DNA from: Chloroflexota bacterium
GTDB taxonomy: Bacteria; Chloroflexota; Limnocylindria; Limnocylindrales; CSP1-4
Length of the DNA: 26,677 nucleotides
Direction: 5' to 3'
NCBI GenBank assembly: GCA_021786265.1
Contig: JAJYNP010000064.1
Coordinates: 1 to 26,677, forward strand
The notes beneath the pieces are model-generated. The model did not search any database, had not been told where the DNA came from, and was given only the letters and a program-made list of their open reading frames with translations. The position numbers and the translations under genes are program-made. Below are positions 6,993-17,903 of this stretch, in pieces. Numbering within the stretch: position 1 is the stretch's first letter; each line of letters starts with the position of its first letter.

Positions 6993-7051
6993 GGGAGCGG
7001 GGGTCCCGCCCCTGGGGGCCGGCACCGGGCGCGGAGACGCGAGTGCGCAGC

Positions 7052-8833
7052 CTACCCGCCGGGCACCTTGAGCTGTGGGGTCTTTGCGCCGGTGATCACG
7101 ACGACGTCCGCCTTCACGGTCGGGTCGGTGGCCGTCGTGACCGTGACGCCGAACGTCGACTGCAGGACCCGGACCGTCTCCGGCATCGTCGCCTCGGCGC
7201 CGTTGTAGAACGTGACGACCGTGTTGGCGTAGTCGGAGCGGTCGGCGCGTCCGCCGTTGGCGGACGGGACCGTGGCATTCAGCCCGAGGTAGGTCAGGTA
7301 GGCCGCGACGCTGGTCGCCTGGCCGCTGACGCCGGAGCCGTTCTCCACGAGCACCTGGGCGTTCTCCGTGGCGAGCGTGGCGCGCGACTCGGCGAGCGTG
7401 GGGCCGCTGCTGAACGCCTGCGCCACCGCCTGCCGGATCGCTGCGACGTTCGGGTGCAGCCAGTAGTGGACGACGCATTCGGCCGGCGGGCACTGGACTG
7501 CGTACTGGGGCGGCGTGAACACGAAGGAGTGGAGGTTGGTGGTGTCGGCCTTCTCGATCAGCGACACGAGCTGTGGGAGCTGATCCCGGGGAAAGTCGGT
7601 GTGGACCGCGTTCCGCAGCGCCTGCCCGAGCGCGTCGAGCTTGTTGGGGTCGAGGAAGCTCAGGACGTCGGTCTGCTGGCGGATCGAGGTGATCACGCGC
7701 TGCTGTCGCTGCGAACGGTCGAAGTCCGATGTCGCGTGTCGTGAGCGCGCGTATGCGAGGGCCTCCTCGCCGGTCATATGCTGGATGCCCGGCGGGATGT
7801 ACAGCTTGATGGCGCCGCGACCGTTGTCGGTCGGATAGTCGTAGTCGGTCACCGGGATCTGGACGTCGATCGTCGCCCCGCCGAGCGTGTCGACGACCTG
7901 GCGGAACCCCGAGAAATTGACCTCGACGTAGTACGGGATCTGGATCCCGAGCAGGTAGCCGAGGGTCCCCTTGAGGGCGTTCACGCCGCGGTTGGCGTCC
8001 GTTCCGGGGAACAGGTCCGGCGAGCCTTCCGCGAAGGTCCAGATGCTGTTGACCTTGTTCGGATAGACGCCGCCGAAGTAGGCGGCGGCGGGCCATGACG
8101 GCGGCAGGGGGATCTGCTCGAAGTCACGTGGGACGCTGAACATCGACACCTGGCCGGTCGTCGGATCGATGCTCGCGACGATCATCGTGTCGGTGTTGAA
8201 CGTCCTGTCCGCGGGACGCTGGTCGACACCGACCAGCAGGACGTTGAGGCGGCCGCCATCCCACGGTGCGATGCTGGGCTGCGGCTGGGATACCGTCCCG
8301 GTGTACGTGCTCGCCGCAGGCGACGCACCGGGCGAGGCCACGGCGATCGTCGGGTTCGATGGCGAGTCGCTCGTCACGGCCATGATCGTGTCGTGCGCGA
8401 TCCGGTCGTACCGGGCGAGGGCCACGTGGGCCATGCCCATGACCAGGATGACCGCGACCAGGCCGGCCAGCGAGAGCGGCGCGAAGGGAACGCGCGGGCG
8501 GCCCAGCCGGCCACCCCCCTCGGGGATCTCGACGGCCGCGCAGCGGTAGGCGTCGACGGCGGCGATGGCGCGGTAGAGGAAGAGCAGCACGTCCAGCGCC
8601 AGGAGCACGTCCAGCACGAACGGGTCGAAGACGCTGACCTTCAGCATGTCGCGGGTCGACGCGCTCACGACCAGCCCGCCGAGCAACGCGAGCCCGAGGA
8701 ACGGCGGCGCGGCGAAGGCCAGCGCGCGCACGTGGCGCCGCGCGTAGAGGTGGCCCAGGCCCGGGAAGATGAGGCTCAGGAAGGCAGCCGCGAACGGAGA
8801 GGGTCGCCCGATCGGGCGGTCGACGTTCGGCAC
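7052..8833 (-). CDS. LytR-CpsA-Psr (LCP) cell-wall glycopolymer ligase with N-terminal membrane module
   Basis: Numbering from the upstream ATG at 8845 (597 residues), residues 200-395 form an LCP domain: LNVLLVGVDQRP, TDTMIVASID, SVPRDFEQ (R240, D241), and the pair EEALAYARSRH and DFDRSQRQQRVI (361-385). LCP enzymes transfer lipid-linked glycopolymers to peptidoglycan outside the membrane. Residues 495-590 match LytR_C (QVLVENGSGVSGQAT). Unusually, the N-terminus has four membrane helices (about 18-33, 41-61, 73-97, 121-146), the first two around PGLGHLYARR, a motif of small membrane families, instead of the usual single anchor. C452 and C457 could form an extracytoplasmic disulfide. A TATGAT -10 overlaps ATG 8845, so I start the protein at GTG 8833 as a leaderless gene. 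Confidence 0.9.
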   Translation of the reverse strand: MPNVDRPIGRPSPFAAAFLSLIFPGLGHLYARRHVRALAFAAPPFLGLALLGGLVVSASTRDMLKVSVFDPFVLDVLLALDVLLFLYRAIAAVDAYRCAAVEIPEGGGRLGRPRVPFAPLSLAGLVAVILVMGMAHVALARYDRIAHDTIMAVTSDSPSNPTIAVASPGASPAASTYTGTVSQPQPSIAPWDGGRLNVLLVGVDQRPADRTFNTDTMIVASIDPTTGQVSMFSVPRDFEQIPLPPSWPAAAYFGGVYPNKVNSIWTFAEGSPDLFPGTDANRGVNALKGTLGYLLGIQIPYYVEVNFSGFRQVVDTLGGATIDVQIPVTDYDYPTDNGRGAIKLYIPPGIQHMTGEEALAYARSRHATSDFDRSQRQQRVITSIRQQTDVLSFLDPNKLDALGQALRNAVHTDFPRDQLPQLVSLIEKADTTNLHSFVFTPPQYAVQCPPAECVVHYWLHPNVAAIRQAVAQAFSSGPTLAESRATLATENAQVLVENGSGVSGQATSVAAYLTYLGLNATVPSANGGRADRSDYANTVVTFYNGAEATMPETVRVLQSTFGVTVTTATDPTVKADVVVITGAKTPQLKVPGG

Positions 8834-8840
8834 GGGCCGG

Positions 8841-8846
8841 ATCATA
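8841..8846 (-). promoter_or_regulatory. -10 box of the LCP gene (minus strand)
   Basis: On the minus strand TATGAT is followed after 7 bases by an in-frame GTG (8833-8831). This is the same spacing as the def box here and one more than the ilvE box. The hexamer itself contains the ATG a gene caller would choose (8845-8843). No Shine-Dalgarno precedes either codon. A leaderless GTG start best explains the layout. Confidence 0.5.
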
Positions 8847-8913
8847 CCGGGTCCACGGGGTACCGGCCAGATCGCCGGTCCGGCGCGCCACGCGTGGGCC
8901 GAACGCGTTTCGG

Positions 8914-8919
8914 TATCCT
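8914..8919 (+). promoter_or_regulatory. -10 box of the ileS operon
   Basis: TATCCT ends 9 bases before the ileS ATG (8929). Transcription would begin within about three bases of the start codon, and there is no Shine-Dalgarno. It diverges from the LCP -10 box across about 67 bp of GC-rich DNA. No good -35 is apparent for either promoter. Confidence 0.45.
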
Positions 8920-8928
8920 ACCGGCCAG

Positions 8929-12302
<3,374 letters not shown>

Positions 12303-12306
<4 letters not shown>

Positions 12307-12953
12307 CCGCGGTGAAGGTCAGCGGCGGCGTGCGAGGGGCCGGCAGCGGGCGCCGCACCATCGCGGGCACGACGTGGCCCCGCCTGGCGCTGTTCACGGG
12401 CCTGGCCGCCGCCGTCGTCATCTCGGATCAGGTCTCGAAGGCGTGGGTCGACCGATCGTTCGCGCTGAGCCGGGCGTCGGACATCGTGGCCGCGCCGCTC
12501 GCGCCGCCGACGCCGGTGCTCGGCGATTTCGTGCGGATCGCGAAGGGTTACAACAACGGGGCGATCTTCAGCCTGTTCGGGTCCAGCGCCACCTTCTTCG
12601 CGATCGCGAGCCTCGCGGCCATCGCGGTGATCATCTGGTTCGAGGTCACGCGCGGAGGTCGCGGGTCGCTGCTGCTGACGCTGGCGCTCGGGTTGCTGAT
12701 GGGTGGCGCGGTCGGGAACCTGATCGATCGGGTCAGGCTCGGCTACGTGATCGACTTCGTGGACATGGGGATCGGGACCTGGCGCTGGTACACGTTCAAC
12801 GTGGCCGACGCGTCCATCAGCGTCTCGATCGTGCTGCTGCTCCTGATCGGGATCGTCGGCGACGTCGGGGGGCCGCCGGAGGCAGCCGGGTCGGTTGGGG
12901 CCGGCGCACAGGGCGACGCGAACGGCCCGGGCGCCGACGGCCGGCCGGGCTAG
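12303..12953 (+). CDS. lspA: Lipoprotein signal peptidase (signal peptidase II)
   Basis: This is a 216-residue membrane aspartyl protease that removes signal peptides from prolipoproteins. Family features are a first helix ending SDQVSKAWVD (41-50), KGYNNGAIFSLF (81-92), and the two catalytic aspartates, D142 in GNLIDR and D169 in NVADAS. Four membrane helices are expected (about 27-45, 95-113, 121-139, 170-188). A cytoplasmic N-terminal extension of about 25 residues and a Gly/Ala-rich C-terminal tail (about 187-216) lie outside the core. The ATG forms an ATGA overlap with the ileS stop, and rluD begins on the base after the lspA stop. The lspA-rluD pairing is common in bacteria. Confidence 0.94.
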
Positions 12954-13970
12954 ATGGCAGAGCGCGTGAGCCTGTCCGTGCCGGTCGGCGTCGACGGGGT
13001 CCGCGCGGACCGGTTCGTCGCCGACGCGACCGGCATGTCGCGCGCGTACGTGCAGCGGCTCATCCGCGAGGGACGGCTGACCAGGGGAGGCCACTCCATC
13101 CGGGCCAACGTCCCGGTGTCCGCCGGCGAGTCCCTCGAGCTGGACATCCCGGACGTTCGCCCCCTCGAGGTCGAGGCGGAGCCGATCCCGCTGCACGTCG
13201 TCTACCAGGACGAAGACCTGCTGATCGTGGACAAACCGGCGGGCCTGGTCACGCATCCGGCGCCTGGCCATTCCGGGGGGACCCTCGTGAATGCGCTCCT
13301 CGCGCTCGGGGGGCCCGAGACGTTCGGGGGGATCGCCGGGATCGCGCGGCCGGGCATCGTGCACCGCCTCGACCGCGACACAAGCGGGCTGCTGATGGTG
13401 GCGCGCAACGACCGCGCTCAGGCGAGCCTGATGGCGCAGCTGAAGGCCAGGCGCGTCAAGAAGACCTACCTGGCCCTCGTGGCCGGCGAGCCGCCCGCCA
13501 CGGTGGGCCGGATCGAGGCCCCGATCGGCCGGGACCCCCGTCATCGCACGCGCATGGCCGTGGTGCCCGACGGTCGCCCGGCCGTGACCGCCTACCGGGT
13601 CCGCGAGCGTTTCGGCGCGTGGACGCTGCTCGAGGTCGACCTGATCACCGGGCGGACCCACCAGGTACGGGTCCACCTCGCGTCGATCGGGCATCCCGTC
13701 GCGGGTGATGCGGTGTACGCGACTGGAGGTGCGCGGCGGGGCCCGGACGGGCTGGCGCGCCTCTTCCTGCATGCGTGGCGGCTGGAGCTCGAGGCGCCGT
13801 CGGGCGGCCGCGTGATCCACGCGACCGCCCCGCTGCCGGACGACCTGGAGGAGGTGCTCGACCGGCTCCGTGGAGGCTCCCGGGGGTGGGGGGAGGGGTC
13901 GGCGCCGGCCGGACAGCCGGCCGGTGACGGAGAATCGACGCCGGGCGGCCGGCCGGGGCCCAGGGCATGA
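12954..13970 (+). CDS. rluD: RluD-type 23S rRNA pseudouridine synthase
   Basis: The 338-residue protein has an N-terminal S4 RNA-binding domain (about 17-78; RADRFVADATGMSRAYVQRL) and an RsuA/RluA catalytic domain beginning EDLLIVDKPAGLVTHP (87-102). The catalytic aspartate is D140 in HRLDRDTSG, and the later LITGRTHQVRVHLASIGHP is the other family hallmark. It converts uridines in 23S rRNA to pseudouridine; the exact sites (RluD makes 1911/1915/1917 in E. coli) are inferred. About 45 residues at the C-terminus are Gly/Pro-rich and probably dispensable; they include the DNA of an 8-bp hairpin. ATG follows the lspA stop with no gap, and the stop overlaps gmk in ATGA. Confidence 0.92.
   Translation: MAERVSLSVPVGVDGVRADRFVADATGMSRAYVQRLIREGRLTRGGHSIRANVPVSAGESLELDIPDVRPLEVEAEPIPLHVVYQDEDLLIVDKPAGLVTHPAPGHSGGTLVNALLALGGPETFGGIAGIARPGIVHRLDRDTSGLLMVARNDRAQASLMAQLKARRVKKTYLALVAGEPPATVGRIEAPIGRDPRHRTRMAVVPDGRPAVTAYRVRERFGAWTLLEVDLITGRTHQVRVHLASIGHPVAGDAVYATGGARRGPDGLARLFLHAWRLELEAPSGGRVIHATAPLPDDLEEVLDRLRGGSRGWGEGSAPAGQPAGDGESTPGGRPGPRA
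13905..13924 (+). repeat. Perfect 8-bp stem-loop in the rluD tail
   Basis: CCGGCCGG, the loop ACAG, then CCGGCCGG again form a very stable hairpin, 46 bases before the rluD stop and 43 before the gmk start. It lies in codons of the unconserved Gly/Pro tail. It could be an intra-operon pause or processing site, or simply GC-rich low complexity. Confidence 0.55.
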
Positions 13971-14587
13971 CCGCGTGCCGGGGCGCCGCGGGCGCCATGG
14001 TCGTGATCATCTCGGGGCCATCGGGCGTCGGGAAGGACACGATCATCGAGACGCTGCGGGCGCACCACGACCGACCCGACTACGACTTCATCGTGACCTG
14101 CACCACGCGGGACCCGCGTGCGGGCGAAACCGACGGCGTCCACTACCACTTCATACCCGAGGCGGAGTTCCTGGCCCTGCGCGACGCGGGCGACCTTCTG
14201 GAGGCGAACCAGGTCCACGGTGCCCACTGGTACGGGACCCCACGGCAGGCGGTCTGTCGCGCGCTCGAACGGGGGCATCATGCGATCCTCAAGATCGACG
14301 TGCAGGGCGCGCAGGTCGTGAAGCAGCGCGTGCCGGACGCGCTGCTGATCTTCCTGGTGCCGCCATCCCTGGAGACGCTCTTCAGCCGGTTGCGCGCCCG
14401 GGCGACCGAGACCGCCGACCAGCTGGAGGTACGCCAGCGGGATGCGGCGATCGAGCTGGCCAGGCAGGGCGACTACGATCACGTGGTGATCAATGAGACC
14501 GGGGAGGTCGAGCGAACGGCCGCACGGGTCGCCGAGATCATCGAGGAGGAGCGGGCGCGCTACCCGGCCCGGCGCGTCGAGCTCTGA
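13967..14587 (+). CDS. gmk: Guanylate kinase
   Basis: The 206-residue protein phosphorylates GMP to GDP with ATP. It has the P-loop GPSGVGKDT (17-25), the GMP-binding TCTTRDPRAGETDGVHYHF block (about 44-62), and KIDVQGA in the CORE region. The P-loop has Asp (D24) where most family members have Ser, leaving the lysine and threonine in place. Length and motif order are normal. ATG 13967 overlaps the rluD stop as ATGA. An internal ATG at 13997, just before the core, is the alternative start. Downstream priA begins a few bases to about 30 bases after the stop. In other bacteria gmk is often followed by rpoZ and coaBC before priA; both are absent here. Confidence 0.94.
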   Translation: MTACRGAAGAMVVIISGPSGVGKDTIIETLRAHHDRPDYDFIVTCTTRDPRAGETDGVHYHFIPEAEFLALRDAGDLLEANQVHGAHWYGTPRQAVCRALERGHHAILKIDVQGAQVVKQRVPDALLIFLVPPSLETLFSRLRARATETADQLEVRQRDAAIELARQGDYDHVVINETGEVERTAARVAEIIEEERARYPARRVEL

Positions 14588-14620
14588 GCCGTGGACGGCG
14601 AACCGCCTGGAGTCGAGCCC

Positions 14621-17284
14621 ATGGGCGCCACGCGACCGGACGGGCACCCGCGCACGGAGCGCTTCGTCGAGGTCGCGGTGGACGTGGCCGGGGGAGGGGG
14701 GGACCGGGCGTACACCTACCGCGTGCCCCCGGCGCTCGGGGACCTGGGCCCGGGCGAGGCGGTCCTCGTGGAGTTCGGGAGGCGGCAGGCGCTGGGGGTC
14801 GTCCTCGGCGACACGGAGCCGCCTGAGGGCGTCCCGGCGAAACCGGTGGCGGCGCGGGTGCGCTCCGATGGGCCGTTGCTGCCGCCGTTGCAGGTGGCGC
14901 TGGTTCGGTCGGTCGCGCGCCATTACCTCGCGCCGCTGGCGCTCGTGGTCCGTGCCGCACTGCCGCCGGGCATGCTCGAGCGGCTGGAGCTGGTGGCGGT
15001 CCCGGGTGACGCCGCGGGAGGTGACGAGCGCGTCGTGACCGGCGGGCGCCCCGAACCCGCGCCGGCGCCGGGAGGTGACGAGTACGCGGCGGCCGGGGGT
15101 CCTCTCGAACCCGCCGTGGTCGCGATCCTGGCACGCGTTGGCGCATCCGGCGCGGCCGGAGTGCCGGTGCGGTCGCTGCCGTCGCCGGGCCGCCGTGCGA
15201 CGCTGCTGCGCGAGCTTCGAGCGCTCGAGGCCCGGGGTCGGGTGCGGCTCGAGTGGCGGCTATCCGCTCCCGGGTCGCGGCCGCGGAGGGAGCGGCGTGC
15301 CGCGCTGAGCGGTCTGGGGAGGGAGCTGCTCGCCGTTCTCGCCGCCCGCCCGGAGGCGCGAACCGCGGACGGTGGTGGCCAGGAGGGCCCCGGCCGGGAT
15401 GACCAGCCCGCGGAGGACCACGGCCCGGAGGACCACGGCCTCGGCGCCGGTGCGGCATCCAGGCTCGGTCCGCGGCAGCAGGCCCTGCTGCGCGAACTCG
15501 GCTCCCTTGCGGACGGGGAGACAGCTCCGGCGCCGCCGCTGGCGGCCTCGCACGGCGCGTCGACGCTGGCCCGCCTGGCGCGCCGCGGGCTGGTGGAACT
15601 GACCGTCGGGGAGCGTCCGCGGCGCCCGCTCGCCGGCCGGCCGCCCGGGCCGCGCGGCGCGGCGCCGAGTGGCGCGGTCCTGAGCGCTGCCCAGCGGGAG
15701 GCCGTGGAAGAGGTCGTCGGGGCGGTCCGTGCCCGGCGCGCGTCGAGGTTCCTGCTCGACGGGGTGACCGGCGCCGGCCGGACGGCCGTCTACTCGGCCG
15801 CGATCGAGGCGGCGCTGGCCGAGGGCCGCCAGGCGCTGGTCCTCGTTCCCGAGATCGCGCTGGCGGTGCCGCTGGTGGATCGGCTCCGGGCGGGAGGAGC
15901 CATCGACATGGCGCTGCTCCATGGCGGCCTGTCGGAAGGTGAGCGCGCCGACGAATGGCGCCGCATCAGGGGCGGCGAGGTGCCGGTGGTGGTCGGGACG
16001 CGCAGCGCGGTGCTCGCCCCGCTGGCCGATCCCGGCGTCGTCATCGTGGACGAGGAGCACGACGCGGCATACAAGTCGGACCGCACACCGCGCTACCAGG
16101 CCCGGGACGTGGCGCTGGAGCTGGGCGCGCTGGCCGGCGCCCCGGTCGTCCTGGGCAGCGCGACGCCGGACGTCGTGACGATGGGACGGGCGCACGCCGG
16201 CGAGATCGCCAGGCTCGAGCTGCCGGAGCGCCCATCGGGTCGGCTGCCGACCGTCGAGGTCGTGGACCTCCGTGCCGAGCTCGCGGCCGGCAACCGGGGG
16301 CTCCTGTCGGGCAGGCTCGCCGATGCGCTCGCGGCGCTGGATCGCCCCGCGGGGGACCGCGCGATCCTCGTGATCAACCGGCGGGGATCGGCCACGGTGG
16401 TCCTGTGCCGGGACTGCGGGTACGTCCAGGTGTGCCCCGAGTGCCAGCGCCCGCTGGTGTACCACGCCGTGGCCGCGGCCCTGCGGTGCCACCACTGCGG
16501 GGCCGCCGCGCCACTGGCCGCCCGCTGTCCCGCCTGCGGCTCCCCGCGAATCCGCTACCTGGGCGGCGGCACCGAGCGTCTCGAGCGGGAGATCCGCACC
16601 CGGTTTCCCGGGTACCGGGTTGGCCGCCTGGACCGCGACGTGCTGGCCCGGCGCGGCGCAGCCGAGCGGCTGCTCGACGCGTTGCGCGATGGCGGACTGG
16701 ACGTGCTGGTGGGCACGGGGATGGTCGCCAAGGGCATCGACGTGCCCGAGGTCACCCTGGTCGGCGTGGTCTCCGCGGACATCGCACTGAACCTCCCCGA
16801 TCTGCGGGCCTCGGAGCGGACCTACCAGCTCCTGGCCCAGGCGGTGGGGCGAGCGGGGCGCGGCGAGCGGCCCGGCCAGGCCATCGTCCAGACCTACCAG
16901 CCCGATCACCCGGCGATCATCGCCGTCGCGGGCGCCGATCCCTCCGCGTTCTACGCCGCGGAGCTGGAGTCGCGGCGCACGTTCGGCCTGCCACCGTTCG
17001 GCCGGCTGGTCAAGCTGACGGTCGCCCTGGAGGATCGAGAGGCGGCCGAGGCGGAGGCCGAGCGGATGGCGGGCACCCTGCGCGGGCAGGCCGCAGGCGA
17101 GGCGAGCGGCGAGGGAGACGGGACCGCCGTCGAGGTGCTCGGGCCGGTGCCCGCTTACGTCGCGCGGCGCGCCGGGCGCTGGCGGTTCCACCTCGTGCTG
17201 CGGGGCGCGGACCCGACCCGGGTCCTGGGACACGACCCCGGACCGCCATGGAGCGTGGACGTGGACCCGGAATCGCTCCTCTGA
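14621..17284 (+). CDS. priA: Primosomal protein N' (PriA) with Walker A lysine replaced by arginine
   Basis: PriA recognises stalled forks and reloads the replisome. This 887-residue protein has an N-terminal 3'-DNA-binding domain (AYTYRVPPAL... VEFGRRQALGVVLG), a long low-complexity middle, then the helicase core: GVTGAGRTAVY (Walker A, R387 in place of Lys), VDEEHDAAYKSDRTPRYQARD (Walker B, DEEH), VVGTRSAVLAPL, GTGMVAKGIDVP and QAVGRAGRG. Eight zinc-ribbon cysteines lie in CRDC, CPEC, CHHC and CPAC. All motifs except Walker A look intact. ATG 14621 has GGAG 8 bases upstream; GTG 14591 is an alternative adding ten residues. At about 890 residues it is longer than the usual 730-800, mainly through the Gly/Ala-rich linkers. 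It ends the ileS operon. Confidence 0.93.
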   Translation: MGATRPDGHPRTERFVEVAVDVAGGGGDRAYTYRVPPALGDLGPGEAVLVEFGRRQALGVVLGDTEPPEGVPAKPVAARVRSDGPLLPPLQVALVRSVARHYLAPLALVVRAALPPGMLERLELVAVPGDAAGGDERVVTGGRPEPAPAPGGDEYAAAGGPLEPAVVAILARVGASGAAGVPVRSLPSPGRRATLLRELRALEARGRVRLEWRLSAPGSRPRRERRAALSGLGRELLAVLAARPEARTADGGGQEGPGRDDQPAEDHGPEDHGLGAGAASRLGPRQQALLRELGSLADGETAPAPPLAASHGASTLARLARRGLVELTVGERPRRPLAGRPPGPRGAAPSGAVLSAAQREAVEEVVGAVRARRASRFLLDGVTGAGRTAVYSAAIEAALAEGRQALVLVPEIALAVPLVDRLRAGGAIDMALLHGGLSEGERADEWRRIRGGEVPVVVGTRSAVLAPLADPGVVIVDEEHDAAYKSDRTPRYQARDVALELGALAGAPVVLGSATPDVVTMGRAHAGEIARLELPERPSGRLPTVEVVDLRAELAAGNRGLLSGRLADALAALDRPAGDRAILVINRRGSATVVLCRDCGYVQVCPECQRPLVYHAVAAALRCHHCGAAAPLAARCPACGSPRIRYLGGGTERLEREIRTRFPGYRVGRLDRDVLARRGAAERLLDALRDGGLDVLVGTGMVAKGIDVPEVTLVGVVSADIALNLPDLRASERTYQLLAQAVGRAGRGERPGQAIVQTYQPDHPAIIAVAGADPSAFYAAELESRRTFGLPPFGRLVKLTVALEDREAAEAEAERMAGTLRGQAAGEASGEGDGTAVEVLGPVPAYVARRAGRWRFHLVLRGADPTRVLGHDPGPPWSVDVDPESLL

Positions 17285-17368
17285 GCAAGGGGCACGGGCC
17301 GGGGCGCGGATTCCCGGACGGTTCGGCAGCGAATCTCACCGGTCACGGCAGCCTGCCTGCGGACCGGA

Positions 17369-17374
17369 TATTCT
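17369..17374 (+). promoter_or_regulatory. -10 box of the def operon giving a leaderless mRNA
   Basis: TATTCT ends 7 bases before the def ATG at 17382, placing the transcript start at or one base before the start codon. The preceding 97-bp gap after priA holds no Shine-Dalgarno and no clear terminator hairpin that I can see. Confidence 0.52.
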
Positions 17375-17381
17375 CCCCATC

Positions 17382-17903
17382 ATGAGCGTTGTTCCCATCG
17401 TCCTGCTGGGCGACCCGCGGCTCCGACTGAAAGGCGAGCCCGTCGACAGCTTCGGCAAGTACCTCCACGAGCTGCTGGACGACCTGACCGACACCATGCG
17501 GCACGCTCCCGGCGTGGGGCTCGCGGCACCGCAGCTCGGGGTGGCGCTCCAGGCGTGCGTCGTCGAGGTCGAGGGGAACCTGCACGAGCTGGTGAACCCG
17601 AGGATCGTGCGCGCCACGGGCGAGGACCGGGACCTCGAGGGGTGCCTGAGCATTCCCGGGTATACGGCGTACGTCACGCGCCGGGAGCACGTCTGGGTGG
17701 TGGCTCAGAACCGGCTGGGCCGGAAGATCAAGGTGGCGGGGACCGGCCTCCTGTCCCGCGCGATGCAGCACGAGATCGACCACCTGCACGGGAAGCTCTA
17801 CATCGACTACCTCGAATCGATGGACGAGCTGATCCCGGTCGGTCGGGAGGACGACGAGGAGCAGGCCGAGCCGGGCGCGGAGCGGCGCACGCTGGTCGGG
17901 TGA
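17382..17903 (+). CDS. def: Peptide deformylase
   Basis: The 173-residue metalloenzyme removes the formyl group from new N-terminal methionines. All three family motifs are present: GVGLAAPQLG (44-53), EGCLSIPG (86-93, metal ligand C88) and QHEIDHLHG (129-137, ligands H130 and H134 with catalytic E131). The middle motif has Ile where Val is commonest. An acidic C-terminal tail (about 155-166) follows the core. It starts a new transcription unit from the -10 box at 17369, and fmt overlaps its stop by GTGA. The def-fmt pair gives the two opposing steps of the formylation cycle from one message. Confidence 0.96.
   Translation: MSVVPIVLLGDPRLRLKGEPVDSFGKYLHELLDDLTDTMRHAPGVGLAAPQLGVALQACVVEVEGNLHELVNPRIVRATGEDRDLEGCLSIPGYTAYVTRREHVWVVAQNRLGRKIKVAGTGLLSRAMQHEIDHLHGKLYIDYLESMDELIPVGREDDEEQAEPGAERRTLVG

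Noticed and set aside
6993..7051. GC-rich hairpins between the converging glycosyltransferase and LCP genes
   Set aside because: Only a 4-bp GCCC/GGGC stem without a T-run; too weak to call a terminator.
5292..8096. Very long open frame on the minus strand (over 900 codons) opposite ilvE, the glycosyltransferase and LCP
   Set aside because: It crosses three recognisable genes, is Arg/Pro/Asp-rich with no family motif, and is expected from high-GC third positions that deplete stop codons on the complement.
15410..15440. GGAGGACCACGGCC-type direct repeat in priA as a regulatory element
   Set aside because: It encodes a repeated EDHG in a poorly conserved linker, and a chance or slippage repeat is enough to explain it.
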